This document shows positions 20,701 to 28,522 of a DNA stretch of 64,000 nucleotides, piece by piece. The translations under genes and the position numbers were made by a program. The DNA is from Candidatus Cloacimonadota bacterium (lineage in GTDB: Bacteria; Cloacimonadota; Cloacimonadia; Cloacimonadales; JAJBBL01). The stretch's first letter is position 1. Each line of letters starts with the position of its first letter. The stretch covers positions 289,381-353,380 of the forward strand of contig JAHYIR010000001.1 in the NCBI GenBank assembly GCA_019429305.1. Reading direction: 5' to 3'. The notes beneath the pieces were generated by a model. The model did no database searches. It was not told the origin of the DNA and saw only the letters and a program-made list of their open reading frames with translations.

Positions 20701-21983
20701 CAGCGATAAGGAGTATCATAATCAAGACCGGTATAAGCGTAACTGGTCTGATTACCAAGGTCCATATTATTAACAATATCCCATGCAGGAGCAGCGGCGA
20801 CTGTACCGAAGTACAATCTATATCCAGTAGCTAAAGCGCTTCCTGTCCAAGAAAGATTACCATCTAAAGGAACATAAGTAGCACCATCAGAGGGAGAAGG
20901 ATTGGTTGCTGCCGGTGGTGGATCTGTCAATGCTCCACCCCAGAGTTGCATACCCATATCATAAGTTAGAATGCTACGATTGGCACTTCTTTGGGTAGAT
21001 CTAACAGCATCTCTTGCCATTAAAGAACCTAACTCTCCAAACGTTGATGCTAAACCAAGAGTATGGTTATCAACATTAGCTCTGGCAGGTACTCTTTGCC
21101 AGGCAAAAAGATCACCGGCTAAGGAATTTACCCATAAGAACCAGCATCCAGATCCCAGATCGGCATTGATCTGAGCTGATATCCAAGCTTCATCTAATAC
21201 AACAGCAGAGGGGAATACAACAGTGAATTTATACAAATTATAACTACCCCAAGCACCAATACTTTCGACAGTTGCATTGAGATTAGAGAAGCTTTCTAAA
21301 GGATTTGTCCATTCTGGTTCTAAGACAACAAATTCTCCAGGTGGCTCTATTCCCATGGGTCCCATATCTGCAATAACTATCCCGTTGGGGTCTTTTATTG
21401 TATAAGAACACTCATCAGAATACAATCCGTCAATAGTAAAGGTTGTATGGATTACATCCCCTATGTTTGCTGTAAAATAATATGGAGGATCTGATACTGT
21501 ACCATCATCTAAATAGATTTCATTAAGTACGACAACACCATTTACGAAAACAGAAAGTGTGTGGAAATGATCACCGCTGACCGGCCAATCACCAGCCCAT
21601 CCGTCTCCATAAGAGTCGTATAATGTAACAGTATAGGTTCCATCCATTTCAGCTATAAGACCACCTGATGGCTCTTCTGCATACTCATAAAACTTGATGT
21701 TAAATGGTTCAATAGGATCGGGTGTTAATTGAACCCAACCTGTTCCATCAACATATGTTAGAGTCAATCCGTAGAAGATAAACTGATTAATTGGATCAAC
21801 TACTCCCCAGAAGTTATCAGCAACCTCATAATCTACAGCTTCTGCTGAATCATAAGCACTTGTGGCGGCGGTACCAGTAGTAGAATAAGGCTGATCGTAA
21901 ATTAGGTTATACTGGGCTGAAAGAGTTGTAAACATTCCTAACAGTAAAGTCAGGAATAAGATAAGAAATAAGTTTCTTTTCAT
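17784..21983 (-). CDS. Large secreted multidomain surface protein (1399 aa)
   Basis: Signal peptide, residues 1-23 (ends TTLSAQ). A domain with DYEVADNFW opens the mature protein (about 25-340). A fibronectin-like segment (350-450), choice-of-anchor J (458-624), an InlB-type B-repeat-like stretch (630-700, with AGYTFDTWTT) and a second DYEVADN domain (705-870) follow. Then come a carboxypeptidase-regulatory-like domain (878-955), BACON-like pieces near 960 and 1241-1300, and a C-terminal module (1305-1399) with IYASADPYAA and FYKVFATD. The two DYEVADN domains share EPF, WVSAQI-type and AYQK-type motifs and are an internal duplication. No T9SS-type tail or catalytic motif is seen. AAGGAG precedes the ATG by 7 nt, as in the 2832-aa gene. 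Surface or extracellular role inferred. Confidence 0.88.
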   Translation of the reverse strand: MKRNLFLILFLTLLLGMFTTLSAQYNLIYDQPYSTTGTAATSAYDSAEAVDYEVADNFWGVVDPINQFIFYGLTLTYVDGTGWVQLTPDPIEPFNIKFYEYAEEPSGGLIAEMDGTYTVTLYDSYGDGWAGDWPVSGDHFHTLSVFVNGVVVLNEIYLDDGTVSDPPYYFTANIGDVIHTTFTIDGLYSDECSYTIKDPNGIVIADMGPMGIEPPGEFVVLEPEWTNPLESFSNLNATVESIGAWGSYNLYKFTVVFPSAVVLDEAWISAQINADLGSGCWFLWVNSLAGDLFAWQRVPARANVDNHTLGLASTFGELGSLMARDAVRSTQRSANRSILTYDMGMQLWGGALTDPPPAATNPSPSDGATYVPLDGNLSWTGSALATGYRLYFGTVAAAPAWDIVNNMDLGNQTSYAYTGLDYDTPYRWQVVSYNVIGDTVGPVWTFTTTPEVLIDTFPWTEGFEDEFFPPAGWLNVDYNGDGQSWFRYIADGAPHTGVACAASASWTGTTGPLNPDNWLITPAIQLPALVEGEYMVEWYAGAQDPAYPEDHYGVFISTVGNNIADFPVDPVFSETMVDGNWYYRSYNLAAYAGQTIWIAFRHYNSYDWFYLKIDDVTVRAVPLEYYDLTMLEPNPLGSGTVNPAPGVYTEIEGNTVINLNAYPHAGYTFDTWTTNVAEPTNPRTTITMNNDYTVQATFADYNLDLLWNQYEIGGNAYTSALDSEVDYEVADNYSNQGIVEIDKVVIHALTMTNIEGAWVPWTPNETEPFIVRFYDEDIATEPDWLNPVHVFNVNAKSYYYGLVWGAWPGYKFEIDLPAPVTLQEGWVSAQIDGISGAGGWILLLSAVEGMGDDFAYQKGSRSSVPHDLMLEMWGEGLNDGFVEGFVTLHPAGDVENVAVQIGWKTVYPDDTGYYFLNFPPGTYDMTASVFGYAPQTLSGIVIQESMTTYGVDFDLYSIEIAVNPTEFDKYVLYGSDPVTENLAIINAGAGDLEFSMHVTPELGRVMRYLDRYNLENYRFNIPFDIDYHPHDLSRISSSTSVTSHRYDVDGVFPEVTRRSIDASRPTMSWTRDLGWNWLFPGLWGDLAQTAIGLGGAGYWLGGAILDLSGDIGLKITKVGYFDWDASASITAEVYTGNYTVPTALVGQSAPFVSPGLDAYVELELLEPVTISGDGIYWIILRVNDLGAGFYPFGAIAPHVDNAGKIIIGDDAFGTWATLAGYGLNYSWVIGAFVEEALDPWLHVTPTSGTVPQGQSFNVEVEFDPTGYDMGVYNRNIVISSNAQQLPVIVPVTMNVVDVLPDLEAPIVEITINTAGNAVLEWEPVAGAVSYKIYASADPYAAYPGLNWMQIGHITGVIFEDLDTDVHGMRFYKVFATDQPVRDALPTSIMTPQEETGSSR

Positions 21984-22369
21984 AATTCTCTCCTTAATTT
22001 ATCAAATTTGATAAGAAAGTGAAACTATTTAATTGATATATCATTGATAATTTTTCGCTAATATACCTCATCTTTGGAAGTTATAGAATAGTCTAATACC
22101 GCTGTAAGCGGTAGTTTCCTTACGACATTACAACATGTAATTGGAAAAACAAGGTTCTCATAACTATGACGATCTTCTCGCATAATCACCTAACAATAAA
22201 AAAAATCACTTTACCTTAAAACCCATTTTTTAAGTCAAATCAACCAGAAGTAAATAAACCTGCTTTTGAAATTCAGTACACTCAAAACTAAATCTCCTCA
22301 CAAAGATCTATCCTATCTCTCGGTTCCTGGGAGAGATGTTACTTTAATTTATACCTCTTGAAACAAACC
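21984..22369 (-). promoter_or_regulatory. Conserved structured 5' leader L3 of the 1399-aa gene
   Basis: About 385 nt. A 15-nt hairpin ACCGCT-loop-AGCGGT at 22098-22112 is preceded (plus strand) by CTAAT at 22093-22097. Its outer edge is 129 nt from the start base, exactly as in L1 (16357 to 16228). Relative to L1 two base pairs are exchanged with pairing kept. Other shared patches include a minus-strand run resembling AATTTC-AAGCA-TATTTAC. Confidence 0.6.
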
Positions 22370-22408
22370 CTTTTTATGACGTCTTTGATATATGTCAAGC
22401 TTTTTCTG
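22370..22408 (-). promoter_or_regulatory. Promoter P3, AGAAAAAGCTTGACA type
   Basis: The minus strand reads AGAAAAAGCTTGACA, with TTGACA at 22398-22393. AAAAAGG lies 17 nt downstream. It matches P1 and P2 over the -35 region. Confidence 0.55.
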
Positions 22409-22431
22409 GCAAATCTCTTAAAAGAGAGGTT

Positions 22432-23520
22432 CTCGCTGATCACGCAGATGAAAAAAAGTTATTAGTTAAAAGCCTACGGAAGAGAAGCAAGCATTAACCA
22501 CGAATACACACGAATTATACCACTGATGGACACAGAGAAAAAAAAGATAAATATGATGCTCCAGCGGAAGGAATAGCAAGGGAAGAAAAAAAGTTATTAG
22601 ATATTAGATATTAGTGATTAGTGAAAAACCGGAGGAAGCTATAGCAAGTCCATTGGAAGTAAAGCAAGCATTAACCACGAAACACACTAATTATACCACT
22701 GATGGACACAGATAAAAAAAACATACAGTGATGCTCCAGCGGAAGGAAAAGCAGGAAGAAAAAGTTAAAAGATATTAAAAAACAATGTCATCCTGAGTGT
22801 TCTGCTGTATTCTTCATGCTAATGTTAGCAGCAGAATGTATCGAAGGAGGAAGGATTAGCAAGGGAAGAAAAAAAGTGATTAGATATTAGCTATTAGTGA
22901 TTAGTGAAAAACCGGAGGAAGCTATAGCAAGTCCATTGGAAGTAAAGCAAGCATTAACCACGAAACACACGAATTATACCACTGATGGACACAGATAAAA
23001 AAAAAATATACAGTGATGCTCCAGCGGGAGGTATAGCAATCAAGAATGAGTTTTTTATTGTAACATGGACTTCAGTCTGTGACTCTTCTCGTTCCCAGAC
23101 GGCTAAAGCCAGTATTCCAGCTTGCTATTCCTTACTTCTGGTTTTTAACTAGTAACTAGTAGCTGGTAACTATTAACTTTCTTTTTGCTACTCTTCTAAA
23201 GTTCTTCCCTTTACTCACAACTCATCACTCATAACTCTTTCCCCATTTCACCTAGCCCCTCAAACCTAACACCTAACACCTATTTTTCCTCCGTGGTTAT
23301 TTATCTCTTCGAAGCTATCCTCCCGTAGGTTTTTAACTAGTCACTACATCTCTAATCCCTAATCACTTTTTTTCATCTGCGCGATCTGCGTGATTTTTTT
23401 TCCTGATCACTGATTACTGATAACTGATCACTTTTCTCATTTTTCTTGCTATTTCTTCCTATGGCTTTTCTCATCACACGTAACCCATCACACGTAACCC
23501 TTTTCCCCTATGACCTAAAA
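22432..23520. repeat. Intergenic repeat cluster, forward then inverted modules
   Basis: 22432-23040 holds forward modules: CCAGCGGAAGG...AGCAAG, TTAACCACGAA-type and GATGGACACAGA-type. A 150-bp block near 22590-22740 is repeated near 22860-23020. A class D hairpin lies at 22786-22847. 23088-23520 holds low-complexity strings such as AACTAGTAACTAGTAGC, CCTAACACCTAACACC and CTGATTACTGATAACTGATC, plus inverted copies of the CGTGGTTA and CTGCGTGAT modules. No gene is visible. Confidence 0.8.
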
Positions 23521-23525
23521 CCTAA

Positions 23526-24803
23526 TTATTCATTATAATAGATCGCTTCGATGGGATTGATCTCAGAAGCTTTCAGTGCCGGGTATAAACCGGAAAGAAA
23601 ACCGATCACCAGAGCAAATCCAATGCCGAGAAGTATTCCTTCCGGGACAGCGGGAAAAGTGAATTTTAGAGCCATGGATACTGCCGTCAATCCTAAGAGA
23701 GCGAGTGAGATACCAATTACAGCAGCGATAAGGGCTAATATGAGAGATTCGAGAATAAAGTGGATAAAGATATCTCGGGATGTAGCACCAACACTTTTAC
23801 GAATACCGATCTCCAGCATCCTCTCACTGATCGAGATGAGCATCGTACTAAAAAGCCCTAAACCACCGACAATTAAGGAGATGGAAGCGATCGTTGTTAG
23901 AGTAATATTCCATTTTTCCATGAAGTTATCCAGTTCTTCAGTTATCGTTACCATCTGGGCACCTACATCCTGAAAGCTAAAATTATGACCCATTTTATGA
24001 TTAGCCAGCAAGATTTGCCGGGTACGGTTCTTCATATGATTATAGGACTCGGTATCATGGCTCTGGATATAGATATAATCAATGGCATTATCCTGTCTCA
24101 GATAGAGTGCTCCCGTTGAAAGGGGGATATAGACAGCTTCCAGATCCTGTCGTCTCTCCCATTCATTGAAATTCATCCCGGGACCAAGATTAAGTACATC
24201 ATCAGCCAGAACTCCGATTATTTTGTATCTGTTGGCACCGAGAGTAATAATTTCTCCCATAGGCTCACTATCAGGAAAGTACTTTTGGGCAAAATTATGA
24301 CCGACAACCGCTACTTTAGAGGCAGATCTTTGCTCAAAATGATTGAAAAACCTACCTTTAGCGATTGGATAGGTCTTAGTAATAAAATAATCGAGATTAG
24401 TCGCTCTCAATCTAACCCAATCCTGCCTGTTATCAAGATTTATTCGAGACCAACTGTCGATCATAGCATAGAGATGCTTATACTCCACGTTACTTCTCAG
24501 GACCTGCATATCACTCAGATCGAGTGGTTTAACCTGCCGTCGCATATACATGAACCTTCTGCCAACTCCTAATCTGCTGCTAACTGTCGTCTGATGCCCT
24601 TCAGAAGGATAGATAATTATGGAATTATTCCAACCCATTTGTTCTACATTCTGCGTAATGAACTTTTTAATCCCATAAACCGAAGAAAACATCACCACAA
24701 CCGAGAATATCCCGATAATAATGGCGATCAGGGTAAGAAAAGAACGGAGTTTATGGGCAAAGATGTTGATAAAACTACTCTTGAAAGAGTCCACCAAAAA
24801 CAT
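23526..24803 (-). CDS. ABC transporter permease, MacB/FtsX type
   Basis: 425 aa. One N-terminal membrane segment (about residues 20-45), a MacB-PCD-like periplasmic domain (50-290), then three membrane segments. The last part contains ISERMLEIGIRKSVGAT and GLYPALKASEINPIEAI, both typical of MacB/LolC-type permeases. No ATPase gene is adjacent, so its partner must be encoded elsewhere. ATG 24803 follows the topA stop codon (24806-24808) by only 2 nt, which implies coupled translation in the smg-topA operon. It probably drives export or lipoprotein handling from the inner membrane. Confidence 0.88.
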   Translation of the reverse strand: MFLVDSFKSSFINIFAHKLRSFLTLIAIIIGIFSVVVMFSSVYGIKKFITQNVEQMGWNNSIIIYPSEGHQTTVSSRLGVGRRFMYMRRQVKPLDLSDMQVLRSNVEYKHLYAMIDSWSRINLDNRQDWVRLRATNLDYFITKTYPIAKGRFFNHFEQRSASKVAVVGHNFAQKYFPDSEPMGEIITLGANRYKIIGVLADDVLNLGPGMNFNEWERRQDLEAVYIPLSTGALYLRQDNAIDYIYIQSHDTESYNHMKNRTRQILLANHKMGHNFSFQDVGAQMVTITEELDNFMEKWNITLTTIASISLIVGGLGLFSTMLISISERMLEIGIRKSVGATSRDIFIHFILESLILALIAAVIGISLALLGLTAVSMALKFTFPAVPEGILLGIGFALVIGFLSGLYPALKASEINPIEAIYYNE

Positions 24804-24805
24804 AA

Positions 24806-27022
24806 TTAACTCATTTCCTGTTTACATTTCGGACACTTAAGCTTTCTTTCGTTGTTATTTGACGAGATCTCTTCAAGATGATCATTACCGCACTCCGGAC
24901 ATTTTGTAGCTTGAGGTTTATTATACGAGCGATATTTACAATTGGGATAATCAGAACAGCTATAATAAATCCTCCCTTTCTTACTCTTATGCTCTACCAC
25001 TTCGCCTATCTTGCAGAGCGGACAGTTGATCCCGAGAGTTATCTTCTTGGTAAACTTGCATTTCGGATAGTTGGAGCAACCGAGAAATTTACCGTATCTC
25101 CCCTGCTTAACAACTAAAGGGGCTCCATCTTCGGGACATTTCTCATCTGTTACTTGTTGTTCGGCGATTTTTATTTTACCCTCTTCTGTTCGTTGAAAAT
25201 TGCTGGTATTCTTGCATTTCGGAAATCCGGAACAGGCAAGGAACTGACCTTTAGGACCCCACTTGATGACCATGGGACTATTGCATTTATCACAACGAAT
25301 ATCGGTCTCTTCTTGCATTGACTTTTTCGATTCACGAACATCGATCTTACCGATCAATTCTGTGATCTTGTCATAATAAGTAGCGAGGAGCTTCTGCCAA
25401 TCCATCTCACCTTCGGCAATGCTATCCAAACCATCTTCCAAGATCTTGGTAAATTCGACGTTAAAGAGTTCAGTAAACTTTTCTACCAGAAACTTGTTCA
25501 CATTCATACCGAGTTCTGTCGGATGAAATCTTTTTTCCTTTAAATCAGCATATTTCCTTTCTAAGATCGTACTGGTAATGGATGCATAGGTTGATGGTCT
25601 GCCAATCCCTTTAGATTCTAATTCTTTAATAAGAGCTGCTTCAGTGTATCTTGAGGGTGGTTTGGTAAAATGCTGCAGACCTTTTAAATCCTTGCTCTGC
25701 AGGATGTCCTGCTCAAGGTATCGAGGATGAATATCTTCTCCCAGATTGAGATTTATATGCTTATATACTTCCAGAAAACCGCGGTTCTGAATGATACTAC
25801 CAGAGGTTTTGAAGATACCTTCTCCTGCTTGGATAGACAAGGAAACTGTCTCGATCTCTGCCGGGACCATCTGGGTTGCTGTAGTTCGTTCCCAGATCAA
25901 TGTGTAGAGCTTCAACTGCTCTGGTTTAAGATAATCTCTGAGAGATTCCGGAGTATTCATGATATCAGTGGGACGGATAGCTTCGTGTGCATCCTGAGCT
26001 GAACTCTTGTTTTTGTAGGTTCTGACAGCCGGATTTAATTTATCTTTGCCGAAACGTTCTTTAATCAGGTCCCTTGTTTTATTGATCGATTCCTGAGATA
26101 ATCTTAAAGAGTCGGTACGCATATAGGAGATCAAAGCAATTGATTCCCCTTTAATATCTACACCTTCATAGAGCTGTTGTGCTATGATCATCGTTCTTTT
26201 GGACGAGAAGTTAAAGATGCGGGATGCTTCCTGCTGCAGAGTGCTGGTTATAAAGGGTGGTAAGGGATGTACCTTACGGGAGGATGTTTTTCTCTCTACG
26301 ATCTGATAGCCGGCTTTTTGAAGAGCTTTTAATATCGGCTCTGTAGCTTGTTTATCGGGAAGTTCAACTTTCTTACCCTGCCATTTCTGGAGAACCGAAT
26401 GGAAGGGGGGAAGATCATCCTTAAAGAGATCAACTTCGATCGTCCAGTACTCTCTCTCTCGGAAGACGGATATCTCCTCTTCTCTCTCACAGATCAGTCG
26501 TAAGGCAACCGACTGAACTCTACCGGCACTTAATCCGGTGGTGATCACTCGCCAGAGCAGAGGGCTGATCTGATAACCGACCAATCTGTCCAGCAATCTG
26601 CGGGCTTGCTGAGCATCTACTTTATTGATATCAATATCTCCCGGGTGCTCAATTGCTTCTAAAACAGCTTTTTTGGTAATTTCATTAAAAGTTATCCGGT
26701 ATATTGGTTTATCACCGGTAACATCTTTCAAGACATAGACCAGATGCCAGGCGATAGCTTCCCCTTCCCTATCGTGGTCGGAGGCAAGATAAATCGCATC
26801 ACTGGAAGCAGCTGAGTTCTTAAGATCTTTAATTACTTTTTGTTTAGAGCGGTCAATTACATAAACGGGCTGGAAATCCTTGTCTATCTTGATCCCGAGA
26901 TTGTTCTTGGGAAGGTCACGGATGTGTCCCATAGATGCTTTGATACTGAAATCCTTTCCTAAAAACTTGCTCAGTGTTTTTGCTTTAGTTGGTGATTCTA
27001 CTATTACTAATCCTTTTCCCAT
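24806..27022 (-). CDS. topA: DNA topoisomerase I (type IA)
   Basis: 738 aa. The Toprim domain starts with GLVIVESPTKAKTL and has the metal-binding DHDREGEAIAWHL. The active-site Tyr is in ISYMRTDSLRLS. Four C-terminal zinc-ribbon-like units carry the Cys pairs CDKC/CSGFPKC, CPED/CSNYPKC, CPLC/CSDYPNC and CPEC/CPKC; the second lacks one Cys of its first pair. The enzyme relaxes negative supercoils. ATG 27022 has AGGA 6 nt upstream; an in-frame GTG at 27037 would add five residues and is less likely. The upstream gene is Smg-like, a neighbourhood also known for topoisomerase-related genes in enterobacteria. Confidence 0.97.
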   Translation of the reverse strand: MGKGLVIVESPTKAKTLSKFLGKDFSIKASMGHIRDLPKNNLGIKIDKDFQPVYVIDRSKQKVIKDLKNSAASSDAIYLASDHDREGEAIAWHLVYVLKDVTGDKPIYRITFNEITKKAVLEAIEHPGDIDINKVDAQQARRLLDRLVGYQISPLLWRVITTGLSAGRVQSVALRLICEREEEISVFREREYWTIEVDLFKDDLPPFHSVLQKWQGKKVELPDKQATEPILKALQKAGYQIVERKTSSRKVHPLPPFITSTLQQEASRIFNFSSKRTMIIAQQLYEGVDIKGESIALISYMRTDSLRLSQESINKTRDLIKERFGKDKLNPAVRTYKNKSSAQDAHEAIRPTDIMNTPESLRDYLKPEQLKLYTLIWERTTATQMVPAEIETVSLSIQAGEGIFKTSGSIIQNRGFLEVYKHINLNLGEDIHPRYLEQDILQSKDLKGLQHFTKPPSRYTEAALIKELESKGIGRPSTYASITSTILERKYADLKEKRFHPTELGMNVNKFLVEKFTELFNVEFTKILEDGLDSIAEGEMDWQKLLATYYDKITELIGKIDVRESKKSMQEETDIRCDKCNSPMVIKWGPKGQFLACSGFPKCKNTSNFQRTEEGKIKIAEQQVTDEKCPEDGAPLVVKQGRYGKFLGCSNYPKCKFTKKITLGINCPLCKIGEVVEHKSKKGRIYYSCSDYPNCKYRSYNKPQATKCPECGNDHLEEISSNNNERKLKCPKCKQEMS

Positions 27023-27043
27023 TATTCGTCCTATCACTTTATT

Positions 27044-27433
27044 TTAATGCATTTTGTCATCATCAATGATCTCTTGCTCAAATTCTTTGAAGAAATCTGC
27101 AAATTCTCTGTTCATCACAAACATATTATCGCAAAAGAGGAGCATACTAACTATCTTCTTAGTTCGTTCGAGAGATAATTTTTCTTTTTCATAATAAGCA
27201 ATTGTCAGGCAATAATCAATATATTGCTCCAATTTGATAGTATCTATAGTTCCTATTTGATACAGACTCAAGAGATAACCGAAAGAGTCAGTATCCAAGA
27301 GTTTTCTCTCTTCGGGCGTGAGGATACGGTTATAGGTCTTGCTGACAATAGCTATATCGGCTGTTAATCCTTTCAAACCCAGCCGTTCGAGGATCTTCTG
27401 CAAACCCTGTTCTTTTCTTTTTAAACGTTTCAT
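27044..27433 (-). CDS. smg: Smg/DUF494-like protein
   Basis: 129 aa, cytoplasmic. The central region ILTPEERKLLDTDSFGYLL, then LYQIGTID, a predicted helix ending DYCL, and TKKIVSMLLF matches the Smg (DUF494) pattern. It ends with an acidic tail. Function is unknown in the family; Smg genes are commonly found next to dprA and topA-related genes. AAGGAT lies 8 nt before the ATG, and topA starts 21 nt downstream, so they form an operon. The N-terminus is basic (MKRLKRKEQ), unlike the usual Smg start. Confidence 0.7.
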   Translation of the reverse strand: MKRLKRKEQGLQKILERLGLKGLTADIAIVSKTYNRILTPEERKLLDTDSFGYLLSLYQIGTIDTIKLEQYIDYCLTIAYYEKEKLSLERTKKIVSMLLFCDNMFVMNREFADFFKEFEQEIIDDDKMH

Positions 27434-27850
27434 TTATATATCCTTATTGTTATAAATTATTAACCACGGAGGCACGGAGTACACAGAGACAAAGAGGAGA
27501 AAAAAGAGAGATAAAATTGTGACGCACCAGCGGGAAAAAAGCAAGTCCACTGGGAGCATAGCTGCGAAGATATGATAACCACAAAGGCAGAGAGTACACA
27601 GAGTTAAAAAAGGACACAGAGAAAGCTTTTAACGCTCCAGCGGAAGAATAGCAAGAAACTAAGCAGTAACTTTTGAGATACGATGGAAATGAAGTACACT
27701 GAGAAAAAAGAAAATTGTGACGCACCAGCGGGAAAAAAGCAAGTCCACTGGAAGCATAGCTGCGAAGAAAGAAAGACCACAAAAACACAGAGAATAATAT
27801 GAGACGCTCTAGCAGTGAGATAGCAAGAAGATATGAATTCGATAGTAATA
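27434..27850. repeat. Intergenic repeat cluster (forward modules)
   Basis: It alternates ACCACGGAGGCACGGAG/ACACAGAG modules with CACCAGCGGGAAAAAAGCAAG modules, each at least twice (27521 and 27721 are near copies). A 156-codon frame across it is a by-product of the repeats. Confidence 0.8.
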
Positions 27851-27916
27851 AGAAAAGGTTCTTCTTTATAAATGAGCCCGACAAAAAGTTAAATACAGAT
27901 TGAATTTTAACTAATG

Positions 27917-28303
27917 TCATAATACCATTCTCTTAATACCCTTTTTCAAAGTAGGAGCATTGAAGTTTATTATCAAGCCTACCTTGATGTTAGATAACTT
28001 TAAGTAAGTTAATAATTGTGCCTCGTGTAAAGATGATATAGTTTCTACACTTTTCAATTCTACTAAAATTTCCTCTTCTATTACTATATCCATACGATAC
28101 CCACAAGTCAGATTATGTTCTTTATATTTAATATCCAACGGTCTTTGTCTCTCATATTTCAATCCTATCTGATCCAATTCATAACACAAACATTCTTCAT
28201 AGATCGATTCTAATAAACCGGGACCTAAATTCTTATGAACTTCGATCGCTGCTCCTATCACTTTCCCAGATAATTCTTCACCTTTTAATGCTATGTTATC
28301 CAT
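27917..28303 (-). CDS. GxxExxY protein (PD-(D/E)XK-like)
   Basis: 128 aa. The family signature is seen in GPGLLESIYEECL (residues about 27-39). YRMDIVIEEEILVELKS (about 69-85) supplies the D...ExK residues of a PD-(D/E)XK-like fold, and VGLIINFNAP is the typical end. The biochemical role of this widespread family is not established. The gene stands alone, with forward repeat modules on one side and inverted modules on the other, and lacks a good Shine-Dalgarno. This raises the possibility that it travels with the repeats. Confidence 0.9.
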   Translation of the reverse strand: MDNIALKGEELSGKVIGAAIEVHKNLGPGLLESIYEECLCYELDQIGLKYERQRPLDIKYKEHNLTCGYRMDIVIEEEILVELKSVETISSLHEAQLLTYLKLSNIKVGLIINFNAPTLKKGIKRMVL

Positions 28304-28379
28304 CTTGTCATACCGTAAATTCCAAATTCACTCTGTGAAACAATAGTTTTTGTTTCAACTAAAGCCCTTTTTCTTTTCT

Positions 28380-28520
28380 TCATGCTAGCTTTCCTCTGGG
28401 GAACCATTAATACTTTTCCTTTGTTCCATGCTATCTTTCCGCTGGGGCATCTTATACTCTTTTTTTCTCTTTTTCCTCATTTTTTTGTCTCCGTGTACTC
28501 TGTGCCTCTGTGGTTAATTA
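28380..28520. repeat. Inverted copies of intergenic modules
   Basis: CTTTCCTCTGGGG, CTATCTTTCCGCTGGGGCATC and CCGTGTACTCTGTGCC are reverse complements of the modules at 27460-27830. They sit between the GxxExxY gene and secA. Confidence 0.75.
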
Positions 28521-28522
28521 TA

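Noticed and set aside
17056..23520. Insertion sequence or integrated element between the giant genes and the permease
   Set aside because: No transposase, integrase or terminal inverted repeats with target duplication found; only short non-coding modules.
27450..27920. 156-codon frame on the minus strand
   Set aside because: Its protein repeats SSGLAFFPLVRHNFL twice because it runs over two copies of the intergenic modules; no ribosome site and no family.
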